DNA of 64,000 nucleotides from Bosea sp. ANAM02 (GCF_011764485.1 NZ_AP022848.1:648001-712000); one strand, 5' to 3'; shown: positions 43,673-52,617, numbered from the stretch's first letter. Numbers and translations: made by a program. Notes: generated from the sequence alone by a model not told the origin.

Positions 43673-44305
43673 ATGGCCAAGGCGAAAGCAAAGGCACAGG
43701 CGGCGGGCGTCCCGGCCTTCTATGTGACGGAAGACGAGCACGCCCATTCCGGTGGCTCGACCATGCTCGGCTTCTGGCTCTACCTGATGAGCGACTGCCT
43801 GATCTTCGCAGTCCTCTTCGCGACCTATGGCGTGCTCGGGCGCAATTACGCTGCCGGGCCATCCGGCGCGGACCTGTTCGACCTCAGGCTGGTCGCGGTC
43901 AACACGGCCATGCTGCTGTTCTCCTCGATCACCTATGGCTTCGCCATGCTGGCGATGGACAAGGGCAAGCAGGCGCTGATGCAGCGCTGGCTCGTCGTCA
44001 CCGGGCTGTTCGGCCTCGCCTTCCTGGCGATCGAGCTCTACGAATTCGCGCATCTCATCCGCGAGGGCGCGACGCCGATGCGCAGCGCCTTCCTGTCCTC
44101 CTTCTTCACGCTGGTCGGCACGCACGGCCTGCACGTCACCTTCGGCCTGATCTGGCTGACGGTGCTGATGGTGCAGGTCTCGAAGCACGGGCTGATCGAG
44201 GCCAATCGCCGTCGGCTGCTGTGCCTCTCGATGTTCTGGCACTTCCTCGACGTCATCTGGATCGGCGTCTTCACCTTCGTCTATCTGATGGGCGTGCTGA
44301 AATGA
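43673..44305 (+). CDS. cyoC: Cytochrome o ubiquinol oxidase subunit III
   Basis: A 210-residue subunit III with five transmembrane helices, typical of CyoC. Conserved blocks are [27 protein letters not shown] and [24 protein letters not shown]. It lies 9 bases after cyoB and overlaps cyoD by ATGA. Confidence 0.94.
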   Translation: MAKAKAKAQAAGVPAFYVTEDEHAHSGGSTMLGFWLYLMSDCLIFAVLFATYGVLGRNYAAGPSGADLFDLRLVAVNTAMLLFSSITYGFAMLAMDKGKQALMQRWLVVTGLFGLAFLAIELYEFAHLIREGATPMRSAFLSSFFTLVGTHGLHVTFGLIWLTVLMVQVSKHGLIEANRRRLLCLSMFWHFLDVIWIGVFTFVYLMGVLK

Positions 44306-44670
44306 GCGGTAGCCAGAACCACGCTGAAACCCATGGCGCACATGACGACCATGCCCCGCATGGCAGCCTGCGCGGCTACGTCACCGGCTTCCTGCTCTCG
44401 GTCATCCTGACCGCGATCCCGTTCTGGCTCGTCATGAACGACGTGCTGGGCAATGCGACGCTGACGGCGATCGTGATCATGGCTTTCGCGGCCGTGCAGA
44501 TCGTCGTCCACATGGTCTATTTCCTGCACATGAACGGCCGCTCGGAAGGCGGCTGGAACATGATGGGGCTGATCTTCACCATCGTTATCGTGGCGATCGT
44601 GCTCTCCGGCTCGCTCTGGGTGATGTACCACCTCAATACGAACATGATGCCGGACATGCATCGCATGTAG
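44302..44670 (+). CDS. cyoD: Cytochrome o ubiquinol oxidase subunit IV
   Basis: A 122-residue subunit IV with three transmembrane helices and a His-rich N terminus ([16 protein letters not shown]). [21 protein letters not shown] and [12 protein letters not shown] match CyoD. It starts inside the cyoC stop. No cyoE follows; a SURF1 gene takes its place. Confidence 0.93.
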   Translation: MSGSQNHAETHGAHDDHAPHGSLRGYVTGFLLSVILTAIPFWLVMNDVLGNATLTAIVIMAFAAVQIVVHMVYFLHMNGRSEGGWNMMGLIFTIVIVAIVLSGSLWVMYHLNTNMMPDMHRM

Positions 44671-44678
44671 GCGAGGCG

Positions 44679-45425
44679 ATGCCGGTCGACACGTTTGAGC
44701 GGACGCGCAGCTGCTTTGCCCGCCTTGCCTTCGCCGTCGCGCTTTGCCTCTGCACGCTCGTCTTCGCCGGGCTCGGCCTCTGGCAGGTCGAGCGCCGCAG
44801 CTGGAAGCTCGATCTGATCGCCCGCGTCAGCACGAGAATACATGCTGCCCCCGTCGCGGCCCCCGGACTAGCGGAGTGGTCGAGGGTCAGCGCCGCCACC
44901 GACGAATATCGCCGCGTCGCCCTTCAGGGCCGCTATCTCGATGCGCCGGAGACGCTGACCATGGCAGTGACCGAGCGCGGGCCCGGCTTCTGGGCGATGG
45001 CGCCGTTCCGCAGCGATGCCGGCTTCACCGTGCTGGTCAATCGCGGCTTCGTGCCGGAGGCTCAGCGCGATCCGAGCGCACGGCGCGCGACGGGGACCGG
45101 AGATACGAAGGTGGTCGGGCTGTTGCGGTTGAGCGAGCCCGGTGGCGGCTTCCTGCGCGGCAACGATCCCGCTGCCGGCCGCTGGTATTCGCGCGACGTC
45201 GCCGCGATCGCTGTCGCGCGGGGGCTTGCCGAGGTCGCGCCCTATTTCATCGACGCCGACGCGGCGACCGAGCCCGGCCCTTTGCCTCAGGGCGGCATGA
45301 CCCAGGTCAGCTTCCGCAACACGCATCTGGTCTATGCGCTGACCTGGTTCTGCCTTGCGCTGATGAGCGCCGGGGCTGCGGCTTTTCTCATCCGTCGAGG
45401 AGAGGACGCGCCGACCGCGGACTGA
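44679..45425 (+). CDS. SURF1 family cytochrome oxidase biogenesis protein
   Basis: A 248-residue inner-membrane protein with one transmembrane helix at each end (about 12-35, LAFAVALCLCTLVFAGLGLWQVERR, and about 215-238). Family motifs are GLGLWQVERRSWK, FRSDAGFTVLVNRGFVP and NTHLVYALTWFCLALM. SURF1 proteins assist heme insertion into oxidase subunit I, so the place directly after cyoD (gap of 8 bases) suggests a chaperone for this quinol oxidase. It converges on the racemase-family gene. Confidence 0.92.
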   Translation: MPVDTFERTRSCFARLAFAVALCLCTLVFAGLGLWQVERRSWKLDLIARVSTRIHAAPVAAPGLAEWSRVSAATDEYRRVALQGRYLDAPETLTMAVTERGPGFWAMAPFRSDAGFTVLVNRGFVPEAQRDPSARRATGTGDTKVVGLLRLSEPGGGFLRGNDPAAGRWYSRDVAAIAVARGLAEVAPYFIDADAATEPGPLPQGGMTQVSFRNTHLVYALTWFCLALMSAGAAAFLIRRGEDAPTAD

Positions 45426-45443
45426 AGCGATCCGTCTACGAGC

Positions 45444-46445
45444 TCAGGCGACGACGAAGCCGTGGGCGAAGGGGTCGCGGTCGTCGATGAAGATCGTGTT
45501 GTAGCCGGTCATCCGGGCCCAGCCGGCAACAGAAGGGATGATCGCCGCGCGATTGGCGACGGTCGCGGCCGCCTCGACGCGGCCCTTGAACAGCGAGCCG
45601 ATGATCGATTCATGGACGAACTCGTCGCCGACAGCGAGCTTCCCCTTGGCGGCAAGCTGCGCCATGCGGGCCGAGGTGCCGGTGCCGCAGGGCGAGCGGT
45701 CGATCGCCTTGTCGCCGTAGAACACGGCGTTGCGTGCCTGGGCTTCCGGCTTCGTCGCCCTGCCGGTCCACTGGATATGGCTGAGCCCCTTGATCTCGGG
45801 GTGCTCGGGATGGACGAATTCGTATTTGGCGTTGAGCGCTGCGCGCAGCTTCGGCGACCAGCCGATCAATTCGCCGGCCGTATGGTCGGCCATGTCGCGA
45901 AAATTCTTCTGCGGCTCGACGATGGCGTAGAAATTGCCGCCATAGGCGACATCGACGACGATCTCGCCGAGGCCCTCGACCTCGGCCGTCAGGCCCTCGG
46001 CATAGAGGAAGCCCGGGACATTGGTCAGGCGGACCTCCTCGACGAAACGGCCCTCCTGGCGATAGCTGATATCGACCTTGCCGGCGGGGGCGTCGATCGA
46101 GAGCCTGCCCGGCTCGCGCGGGGTGATCAGCCCGTTCTCGATGCCCATGGTGATGGTGCCGATGGTGCCGTGGCCGCACATCGGCAGGCAGCCGGAGGTC
46201 TCGATGAAGAGCACGGCGACGTCGCAATCGGGGCGGGTCGGCGGGTAGAGGATCGAGCCCGACATCATGTCGTGGCCACGCGGCTCGAACATCAGGCCGG
46301 TGCGGATCCAGTCGAACTCGCGCAGGAAATGGGCGCGCTTCTCCAGCATGTTGGCGCCTTCTAGCCGCGGTCCGCCGCCGGAAACGAGGCGCACCGGATT
46401 GCCGCAGGTATGGCCGTCGATGCAGGAGAAGGTGTGGCTGGCCAT
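45444..46445 (-). CDS. Proline racemase family, probable 4-hydroxyproline 2-epimerase
   Basis: A 333-residue cytosolic enzyme with both catalytic cysteines of the family: Cys90 in LPMCGHGTIG and Cys253 in DRSPCGTGTSAR. Two cysteines fit a racemase or epimerase; trans-3-hydroxyproline dehydratases have Thr at the second site. Known 4-hydroxyproline epimerases turn trans-4-hydroxy-L-proline into cis-4-hydroxy-D-proline. The neighbours (an FAD D-amino-acid oxidase and a DHDPS-family lyase) are the next two steps of that pathway, which supports this over proline racemase. It lies 10 bases after the oxidase gene and is last in the operon. Confidence 0.85.
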   Translation of the reverse strand: MASHTFSCIDGHTCGNPVRLVSGGGPRLEGANMLEKRAHFLREFDWIRTGLMFEPRGHDMMSGSILYPPTRPDCDVAVLFIETSGCLPMCGHGTIGTITMGIENGLITPREPGRLSIDAPAGKVDISYRQEGRFVEEVRLTNVPGFLYAEGLTAEVEGLGEIVVDVAYGGNFYAIVEPQKNFRDMADHTAGELIGWSPKLRAALNAKYEFVHPEHPEIKGLSHIQWTGRATKPEAQARNAVFYGDKAIDRSPCGTGTSARMAQLAAKGKLAVGDEFVHESIIGSLFKGRVEAAATVANRAAIIPSVAGWARMTGYNTIFIDDRDPFAHGFVVA

Positions 46446-46455
46446 GGTCCGACTC

Positions 46456-47697
46456 TCAGAAGCGCTGCGGTGAGAAGGAAGCGATGTCGATCGCGGGCGG
46501 CCGATCCGTCAAGAGGTCGGCGACCAGCCGGGCGGTGCCGGCGGATTGCGTCAGGCCGAGATGACCATGGCCGAAGGCGTAGACCACGCGTGGCGTCGCC
46601 CGCGCCCGGCCGATCGCCGGCAGGCTGTCGGGCAGCGAGGGGCGAAAACCCATCCATTGCACGCCGTCATCGGGCTTGAGGCCGGGCAGGAAGGCGCGGG
46701 CCTTGGCCAGCATCGCCTCGGAGCGGCGGAAATTCGGGGCTAAGTCGAGGCCGCCGAGCTCGACGGCACCGCCGACGCGGATGCCGATCGAGAGGCGGCT
46801 GACGACGAAGCCATGGCCGCCGAAGGTGACCTGCGTGCGCAGGTCGAAGGCGTCCGGCGGCAAGGTGGTGTTGTAGCCGCGCTCGGTTTCGAGCGGGATG
46901 CGCTCGCCCAGGCTCCTGGCGATGCGATGGGAGAAGGCGCCGGCCGCGAGCACGACCCGCGTCGCCTGCCGCGTGTGGCCGCCACGGGCATGGATCGTGA
47001 CACCGCCGTCAACCGGCGCGAGGCTCTCGACCTCCAGCCGCTCGATCGTGCCACCGCGGGCGCGGAAATGCTCGGCCAGCGCGATCGTATAGCCCTGCGG
47101 GTCGGCGATCGAATACCAGCCGGGGGTGAAGGTGCCGTGGGTGAAGCGCGGCGCGAGGCCGGGCTGAATCTCGGCCATGCCGGCGGCGTCGAGATGCCGG
47201 AATTCGATGCCGTGTTCCGCGCGGGCCTGCCAGCCGGGCAGGGAAGCCTTCAGCTCGGCCTCGCTCTCATAAACCTGGAGATTGCCGTCCTTGCGCAGCA
47301 TGGCGAAAGTGCCGGTCTCCCGCAGGAAGGGCTCCAGCTCCGCTTTGGACAGGTCCATCAGCGCTGTCTGCGCCGTGGTGGAATGCGCGACGCGGGCGGG
47401 CGAGCAGGCGCGCCAGAACCGGAACATCCAAGGTGCGATCCGGAGCGCATAGGCAGGGGGAACCGAAAGCGGGCCGAGCGGATCGAGCAGCCATTTCGGC
47501 GCCTTGCGCAGGATTCCGGGCGAGGCGAGCGGCAGGATGTCGGTGAAGGCGAAGGCGCCGGCATTGCCGGCGGAGGCGCCGGCGGCCGGCCCGGTCCTGT
47601 CCAGCACGGTGACCGACAGGCCACGCCCCTGCGCCGCGATGGCGGCGGAGAGGCCGACCACGCCGGCGCCTATGACGATGACATCGGGATTGGCCAT
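46456..47697 (-). CDS. FAD-dependent D-amino-acid oxidase family, probable D-hydroxyproline dehydrogenase
   Basis: A 413-residue DadA/DAO-family flavoprotein. The dinucleotide fold VIVIGAGVVGLSAAIAAQGRG is near residues 5-26, ASAGNAGAFAFTDILPLASPG follows, and the C-terminal FGHGHLGLTQSAGTARLVADLL is the FAD-binding end typical of DadA. In this gene context it should oxidise cis-4-hydroxy-D-proline to 1-pyrroline-4-hydroxy-2-carboxylate (inference). It is a single-subunit type, unlike the HcnABC-like trimer near the window start. The start at 47697 is used; an extension to 47793 has no support. Confidence 0.84.
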   Translation of the reverse strand: MANPDVIVIGAGVVGLSAAIAAQGRGLSVTVLDRTGPAAGASAGNAGAFAFTDILPLASPGILRKAPKWLLDPLGPLSVPPAYALRIAPWMFRFWRACSPARVAHSTTAQTALMDLSKAELEPFLRETGTFAMLRKDGNLQVYESEAELKASLPGWQARAEHGIEFRHLDAAGMAEIQPGLAPRFTHGTFTPGWYSIADPQGYTIALAEHFRARGGTIERLEVESLAPVDGGVTIHARGGHTRQATRVVLAAGAFSHRIARSLGERIPLETERGYNTTLPPDAFDLRTQVTFGGHGFVVSRLSIGIRVGGAVELGGLDLAPNFRRSEAMLAKARAFLPGLKPDDGVQWMGFRPSLPDSLPAIGRARATPRVVYAFGHGHLGLTQSAGTARLVADLLTDRPPAIDIASFSPQRF

Positions 47698-47779
47698 CAA
47701 CGGATGCGTTTTGCGACTATGGGCTGCGATTCTGCTCCAGGCCGGCGATCGGCCCGAGATGTCAGCATGGGGTTGGCGT

Positions 47780-47809
47780 CCGCGCGGCGACAAGGCTTGC
47801 GCCGCGCGG
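47780..47809 (-). repeat. Intergenic hairpin between lyase and oxidase genes
   Basis: A perfect ten-pair stem, CCGCGCGGCG paired with CGCCGCGCGG, with a 10-base loop. It starts about 10 bases after the lyase stop codon. It may stabilise the upstream mRNA or reduce read-through into the oxidase gene. Confidence 0.6.
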
Positions 47810-47818
47810 GGCGCATGA

Positions 47819-48778
47819 TCAGGCCGCCTGCCTGCGGGCGACGTTCACCTTCGACCAGTCGGCATACCAGGCGTCGAACAGCTTGAGCTGCGCTTCGCAG
47901 TAGCCGCGCTGGCTGTCGCTCAGCGCATCGGTCTCGTTGAAATGCAGCGCGTATTCCTTGTCGCCCTTCAGCACCATCATGTGCTTGAAGAACAGGACGA
48001 GGTCCGGGCCCGCATCGAAGGAGGAGAGCACCGCCAGCGCCTGCTCCAGTTCCTGCGCCTGGCGGCGGGCCATGGCATCGCCGGCGGCCGCGGCCACCGA
48101 GAGCTGGCAGAGATGCAGCACTTCCTTCGGCAGGACGTTGCCGATGCCGGTGATCGCGCCGGTCGCGCCGCAATTGACGTAGCCATGGACGACGGTGGTG
48201 TCGATGCCGATCATCAGCGAGACGTCGTCGTCGCGGCTGGTGATGTTCTCGGCCGCATAGCGCATGTCGTCGGCTCCGCCGAATTCCTTGAAGCCGACGA
48301 GGTTCGGATGCTCGGCCCGCAGCGCGAAGAACAGGTCGGCGCGGGTGGCGAAGCCGTAGTAGGGGCTGTTGTAGATCACGGCCGGGAGGCCGGGCGCGGC
48401 GGTCAGGATCGCCTTGAAATGAGCCTTCTGGGCGGCGATGACCGAGCCGCGCGACAGGACGCGCGGGATCACCATCAGGCCCTTGGCGCCGACTTTTTGC
48501 GCATGGGCGGCGTGCGCGACGGCGGAGGCGGTATTGACCGCGCCGGTGCCGACGATGACCGGGACGCCGGCCTTCACCAGGCGCTCGACGCCTTCCATGC
48601 GCTGGGCATCGGTCAGGAGCGGCCAGTCACCCATCGAGCCGCAATACACGACGGCGGACATGCCGGCGGCGATCAGCTCCTTGCCCTTGCGCACCAGCCC
48701 GTCGAAGTCGGGCGTGCGGTCGGCGTTGCAAGGGGTCATCAGCGCGGGGATCACGCCGGAGAAAATCTGGGCCTTCAT
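47819..48778 (-). CDS. DapA/DHDPS family lyase, probable 1-pyrroline-4-hydroxy-2-carboxylate deaminase
   Basis: A 319-residue TIM-barrel aldolase-class protein. The Schiff-base lysine is Lys164 in LVGFKEFGG, and the conserved tyrosine is Tyr136 in VIYNSPYYG. The N-terminal VIPALMTPCNADRTPDFDGL is typical of the family. In hydroxyproline breakdown this family converts 1-pyrroline-4-hydroxy-2-carboxylate to alpha-ketoglutarate semialdehyde and ammonia; that role is inferred from the neighbouring epimerase and oxidase. It is the first gene of the operon, with a 160-base leader from the regulator gene containing the palindrome TTGTCGACAA. Confidence 0.85.
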   Translation of the reverse strand: MKAQIFSGVIPALMTPCNADRTPDFDGLVRKGKELIAAGMSAVVYCGSMGDWPLLTDAQRMEGVERLVKAGVPVIVGTGAVNTASAVAHAAHAQKVGAKGLMVIPRVLSRGSVIAAQKAHFKAILTAAPGLPAVIYNSPYYGFATRADLFFALRAEHPNLVGFKEFGGADDMRYAAENITSRDDDVSLMIGIDTTVVHGYVNCGATGAITGIGNVLPKEVLHLCQLSVAAAAGDAMARRQAQELEQALAVLSSFDAGPDLVLFFKHMMVLKGDKEYALHFNETDALSDSQRGYCEAQLKLFDAWYADWSKVNVARRQAA

Positions 48779-48911
48779 CTCGCTCTCCTTCTGGCTGTCA
48801 TTCTTGCAGAGGCTTCGCCGCCGGAGCCGTGTCCGACCGGATCGCGATCCGATCGGTGCGTGCTCCAGCGGCGCACCCCCTCCGAGCTTCATATAGTCTC
48901 TTGCATAATAT

Positions 48912-48921
48912 TTGTCGACAA
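48912..48921. promoter_or_regulatory. TTGTCGACAA palindrome upstream of the hydroxyproline operon
   Basis: A perfect 10-base palindrome 134 bases before the lyase start codon and 18 bases past the end of the regulator gene, next to the AT-rich segment AATATTATGCAAG. The same sequence lies at the regulator's own start, so it is a strong candidate operator for the FadR-type GntR protein. Confidence 0.7.
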
Positions 48922-48938
48922 GAATTACACAAGAGATG

Positions 48939-49649
48939 TCATAGCGTGACGTCGAGCCGCTCTTCGCCGATCATAAGCTTTTGAATCTGCTGGACGATCT
49001 GTTCGGCGTGCGCCTTGCCGAGGCGGTCCGCCAGGGCGGTGTCACGGGCGACGATCGCGGCGATCATCGCCTCGTGCTCGTCGACGAATTGCTGCGGCAG
49101 CCGGTCGTCATAGGACTGGTAGTAGAGCCGCAGGAAGCGCCGGCCCTCGTCGAGCAGGCGGCTGAACAGGCTGTTGAAATAGGGGTTTCGACCGGCGTCG
49201 GCGATCGCGGCATGGAAGGAGGCATTGGTCGCGATCATCGCCAGGGCATCCTGGGCCTTCACCGCGGCGGCGAACTCCGCCTGCCGGGCGCGGATCGCCT
49301 CCAGGTCTTCCGGCCGGCGGTTCTGGGCGGCGAGCTGGGTCGTCACCCGATACATCAGGGTCAACGCGTCGAAGAAGGGCGACATGTTGAGGAAGTCGAG
49401 ATTCGCCACCATGGTCGAGCGGTTGGGCAGCGTGTCGATCAGCCCCTCGCCGGCCAGCCGCACCAGCGCCTCGCGGATCGGCGTGCGCGACATGCTGAAG
49501 CGATCTGCGAGCTGGACCTCGTCGATCGGGCTGCCGGGCGGCAGGACGAGATCGAGGATTTCGTCGCGCAGCAGGTCATAGACGAACTTCACGCCCGAGC
49601 CGCGCTTTCGCTCCGGAACGGCGACGGCCTTGGTCTTGGTGGCTTTCAT
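48939..49649 (-). CDS. GntR family transcriptional regulator, FadR/FCD subgroup
   Basis: A 236-residue regulator. The winged helix is at about residues 15-80 (VYDLLRDEILDLVLPPGSPIDE ... SRTPIREALVRLAGEGLI) and the FCD ligand domain follows, with metal-binding candidates such as the His in SFHAAI and in DEHEAMI. The ATG at 49649 has GAGGA eight bases upstream; a TTG at 49670 lies within the palindrome and is unlikely. It stands just upstream of the lyase/oxidase/epimerase operon on the same strand. It probably represses both itself and the operon until a hydroxyproline-related ligand binds (inference). Confidence 0.87.
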   Translation of the reverse strand: MKATKTKAVAVPERKRGSGVKFVYDLLRDEILDLVLPPGSPIDEVQLADRFSMSRTPIREALVRLAGEGLIDTLPNRSTMVANLDFLNMSPFFDALTLMYRVTTQLAAQNRRPEDLEAIRARQAEFAAAVKAQDALAMIATNASFHAAIADAGRNPYFNSLFSRLLDEGRRFLRLYYQSYDDRLPQQFVDEHEAMIAAIVARDTALADRLGKAHAEQIVQQIQKLMIGEERLDVTL

Positions 49650-49659
49650 GGGGAATCCT

Positions 49660-49671
49660 CTTGTCGACAAG
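49660..49671. promoter_or_regulatory. CTTGTCGACAAG palindrome at the GntR gene start
   Basis: A perfect 12-base palindrome whose core equals the site at 48912-48921. It is centred about 17 bases before the regulator's start codon, where binding would block autogenous transcription or translation initiation. Confidence 0.7.
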
Positions 49672-49777
49672 AGGAATACGGGCGGCGCGACACTTGATCA
49701 ATCGATTACCGCCCGACGCCGACGATGGTCTTATGTCCGCTCCCGGATGGGCAAGCGGATATCGCTCGGCGGGCCGC

Positions 49778-50956
49778 TCAGCAGCCGATCACCTTGAACT
49801 CGACACGGCGGTCGAGCGCGTCGCTGGCGTCGTCCTTGCCCGTGCCGACGAGGTTCTCGCGGAAGCCGCGGCCGGTCGCGATCATGCGGCCGCGATTGTC
49901 GGGCGCGCCGGTCAGGAGCAGGTCCATGACGAATTGTGCGCGCAACGCGGAGAGCCGGTCGTTCACCTGCGGCAGCCCGGTATGCGATGTATGGCCGACG
50001 ATCTCCAGGCAGGCGCCCTTCTGGCGGGAGCGGGTCGCGATCTGGCTCAGCCACATCGGATAGGGTTCGGTGATCTGTCGGTCGTCGATAAACTGCGTCG
50101 TGCCGGGCTTGAACAGGAGCTTCACCATCAATCGGTCGGTGCTCAGGCCGTAATCGATCAGGTCGCCGAAGGCATCGACCATGTCCTCGCGCCGCGCGAG
50201 CTTGCTGGCGGCGAGATAAGTCCCGATCCTGACGCGGTGCTGCTCGCCGCCGGGCAGCTTGCGCGCCGCCCGGTAGAAGGCGAGCGCCTCGCGGAAATGC
50301 TGCGTCTCATAGGCGAGGATGCCGTCATTGATCAGCGCATTCGCCGTCAGCCGCTCGACATAGCCGGGATCGATGGCGTCGCCGAGCTTCGTGCCCTGGC
50401 AGGTCTTGATATAGGCGTCGGTCGCCTGATCCTTCGCCCAGAGCGGCGAGTCCCGGTAATATTGCGTCGGCGTCGTGTCGACGCCTTCCGTGCGGGCGCG
50501 CGAGACGCCCTTGGAGACGACGCTGTTCGACTTGAGATCGGCCAGCGTCAGGCAGATCCGGTAGGCGTCGCGCGGGCCGTCCGCGGCGCCCTGGTTGTTC
50601 ACGGCCGTGAAGGTGCCGACCAGCACCACCGGCTTGCCGGCGAGCGCCTCGCTGTCGAAGGGCAGCACGCTGAAGCGCGGATAGCTCGTGCGGACGATCT
50701 CCATCAAGGTCGCCTGCATCGAGCGCGTCGCGGTCGATTGCGCGCCCGAGGCCGCGTCGATCAGCGGATCGATGACCAGCTCGACCTTTTCGCCCGATAC
50801 GGCCGCCTTGCTGAACAGGTCGTCGGCGGCCTTGCGCAGGGCTTCGGCGAAGGGCGTGGGAGTCGGGGGCGGCGCGGTCTGGGCGCTGGTTGCAGTCACG
50901 CCCGCCAGCACGGCAAGGCCGACCATGGCGATCCTGAAGCGGCCGATGCCCCTCAT
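49778..50956 (-). CDS. Exported OmpA-like protein with CsgG/FlgO-like N-terminal region
   Basis: A 392-residue envelope protein. A signal peptide (RFRIAMVGLAVLAGVTATSA|QT) ends near residue 25. The central part (about 30-250) resembles FlgO/CsgG-type domains plus a TPR-like pair: PVVLVGTFTAVNN, AYRICLTLADLKSN and ALAFYRAARKLPGGEQ. The C-terminal OmpA-like domain (about 275-392) has LEIVGHTSHTGLPQVNDRLSALRAQ and GKDDASDALDRRVEFKV, including the Asp and Arg that hold peptidoglycan. The ATG at 50956 has GGTGGAGC upstream; the longer frame to 51082 overlaps the caspase gene. It follows the caspase gene (47-base gap) on the same strand and may anchor the complex to the cell wall. Confidence 0.83.
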   Translation of the reverse strand: MRGIGRFRIAMVGLAVLAGVTATSAQTAPPPTPTPFAEALRKAADDLFSKAAVSGEKVELVIDPLIDAASGAQSTATRSMQATLMEIVRTSYPRFSVLPFDSEALAGKPVVLVGTFTAVNNQGAADGPRDAYRICLTLADLKSNSVVSKGVSRARTEGVDTTPTQYYRDSPLWAKDQATDAYIKTCQGTKLGDAIDPGYVERLTANALINDGILAYETQHFREALAFYRAARKLPGGEQHRVRIGTYLAASKLARREDMVDAFGDLIDYGLSTDRLMVKLLFKPGTTQFIDDRQITEPYPMWLSQIATRSRQKGACLEIVGHTSHTGLPQVNDRLSALRAQFVMDLLLTGAPDNRGRMIATGRGFRENLVGTGKDDASDALDRRVEFKVIGC

Positions 50957-51003
50957 GCTCCACCTCTCCGCCTTTCGCCGGGCTTGCCGCCGCGGCCTCT
51001 GCA

Positions 51004-52449
51004 TCAGCGGCATTGCCGCAATTGTTCGCGTCCGCCCGGCGTCAGGTCGCCGAGCTGTGCGCGCATCAGGAGCTCGGCGCATTCGCCGGAAGACCGCCCG
51101 CGTGACGCGGCTTCGGGCGGGCGCGGTGACGGGCCCGGCAAGGCGGCTGGCTGCGCCGATCGGCTCGGCGACAGCGGGCCGGACGCGCCGAGACGGGCGG
51201 CCATGGCCTGCTCGACCGACTGGCGCTCTTCCGCGAGGCGCTGCTTCTCGGCCTCGATCGCGGCCAGTTCGGATTCCCGGCGCGCGAGTTCGTCGGCAAG
51301 CCGTGCGCGCTCGGCCTTGTCCTGGACACGCGGTGGAGATGGGACAGGGGCAACCGCGACAGGCGCGGAGCCCGGAGCCGGCACAGGCGGCGGGACGCCG
51401 ACCGCGTCGCCGATATCCTTGCGGGCGAGGTCGTCAGCCGCTTGTCGCCGTCCCTGTTCCGCCCGCTCGAGGCGCTGGAGCAGGGCACGTTCGCGTTCGG
51501 CAAATTCACGCACGAGCCTGTCGCGCTCGCCTGAGACCGAGGAGCGGCGCTCGAGCAGGTCGAGCCGCGTGCGCGCGTCGATGACGAAGAAGCTCTGCGG
51601 ATAGCGCTGGATGAAGGCCTGCAAAGCGGCGGGATCGTCGCCGGCGCGGATGCGGCGCCAGACATCGGCATCCGTCTCCTCGCGGTTGAGATAGAAGTCG
51701 CCGAGGAGGGAGAGCGAGAGTTCCGGCGTCTGGCGGCCGGCGGTGGTGTCGTAGACGCTTTTCTGCACGCGGCGGAACAGGGCCGCGACTTCCAGGCCGG
51801 GCTGATCGATCTCGCGCACCAGCGCCGCGGTGAACGGGCTGTTGCGGCCGGCGCCGTCGGCGGCGACGTCGTTGGCCTGCGTGGCATAGGCGATGACCAT
51901 GCCTTGCGCGCGCTGGACCGGGGCGAGGCCGGAGCCGACCGAGAAGCCGCGCGTCGCCTGCCGCTTGGCGAGCAGCCCGACGAACGGGTTGTTGCGGCAG
52001 GCGTCGAGCACCATGATCTTGACGCCCTTGGCATAGTTCAGGGCGGTGACGACATCGTTGAGCCGCGTGGTCTCGTACTGGACGCCGACCTCGTCCTCGA
52101 CCTTGGCCTCGACAGGAACGAGGTAGTTCTCGCCGTTGAATTGGAAGCCGTGGCCGGCAAAGTAGAACATCGCGGCATCGGCATCCTGCGCCAGCCTGGC
52201 GAAGCGCGTCAGCGCCGCGTCCATGCCGCGCTTGTCGAGATCGATGCCGTCGACCACTTCGAACCCGACCTTGCGCAGCGCGGTGACCATGTCACGCGCA
52301 TCGTTCACGGTATTGGGGAGCACCGGGGCGTTGCGATAGCTGGAATTGCCGATGACCAGCGCGACGCGGCGCTCCGGCGGCGTCTCGGCCAGGGCAAGGC
52401 CGGACAACACCAGAAGGAACAGGCCGCAGAGTCGCGCGACGAGGGTCAT
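51004..52449 (-). CDS. Exported caspase family (metacaspase-like) peptidase
   Basis: A 481-residue protein with a signal peptide (ARLCGLFLLVLSGLALA|ET, cut near residue 21). The p20-like caspase domain is at about 28-235: VALVIGNSSYRNAPVLPNTVNDA, the catalytic His100 in YFAGHGFQF and Cys151 in VLDACRNNPF. Both dyad residues are present, so it should be an active Arg/Lys- or Asp-specific cysteine peptidase in the periplasm. The C-terminal half is a low-complexity coiled coil (about 300-430, ERERALLQRLERAEQGR ... RRESELAAIEAEKQRLAEE) with a Pro-rich break, probably for complex formation. It diverges from the DUF4399 genes and is followed by the OmpA-like gene. Bacterial roles of such proteins include stress response and cell death. 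Confidence 0.87.
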   Translation of the reverse strand: MTLVARLCGLFLLVLSGLALAETPPERRVALVIGNSSYRNAPVLPNTVNDARDMVTALRKVGFEVVDGIDLDKRGMDAALTRFARLAQDADAAMFYFAGHGFQFNGENYLVPVEAKVEDEVGVQYETTRLNDVVTALNYAKGVKIMVLDACRNNPFVGLLAKRQATRGFSVGSGLAPVQRAQGMVIAYATQANDVAADGAGRNSPFTAALVREIDQPGLEVAALFRRVQKSVYDTTAGRQTPELSLSLLGDFYLNREETDADVWRRIRAGDDPAALQAFIQRYPQSFFVIDARTRLDLLERRSSVSGERDRLVREFAERERALLQRLERAEQGRRQAADDLARKDIGDAVGVPPPVPAPGSAPVAVAPVPSPPRVQDKAERARLADELARRESELAAIEAEKQRLAEERQSVEQAMAARLGASGPLSPSRSAQPAALPGPSPRPPEAASRGRSSGECAELLMRAQLGDLTPGGREQLRQCR

Positions 52450-52617
52450 GAGGACGTTCCTAGCGGCTGCCGGCAGCCTCTACGTCATGCTAATGCATGA
52501 TCCCCGCCATCTCCAGAACAAAGCATAGTCCTCGTCGAAACGGGGCGGCGTTTTGCTTGAAGGTGCCGGTCGGCGCTGATAGCCTTCGCCTCATCTTCTC
52601 GCGGAAGGAAGACGCCG
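52450..52617. promoter_or_regulatory. Divergent promoter region of the caspase and DUF4399 genes
   Basis: 168 bases between the divergent gene sets. It contains a perfect 14-base palindrome GGCTGCCGGCAGCC (52465-52478), 16 bases before the caspase start codon, and the dyad CATGC-TAAT-GCATG (52486-52499). Both sets probably share a regulator binding here. No -35/-10 pair was assigned with confidence. Confidence 0.5.
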
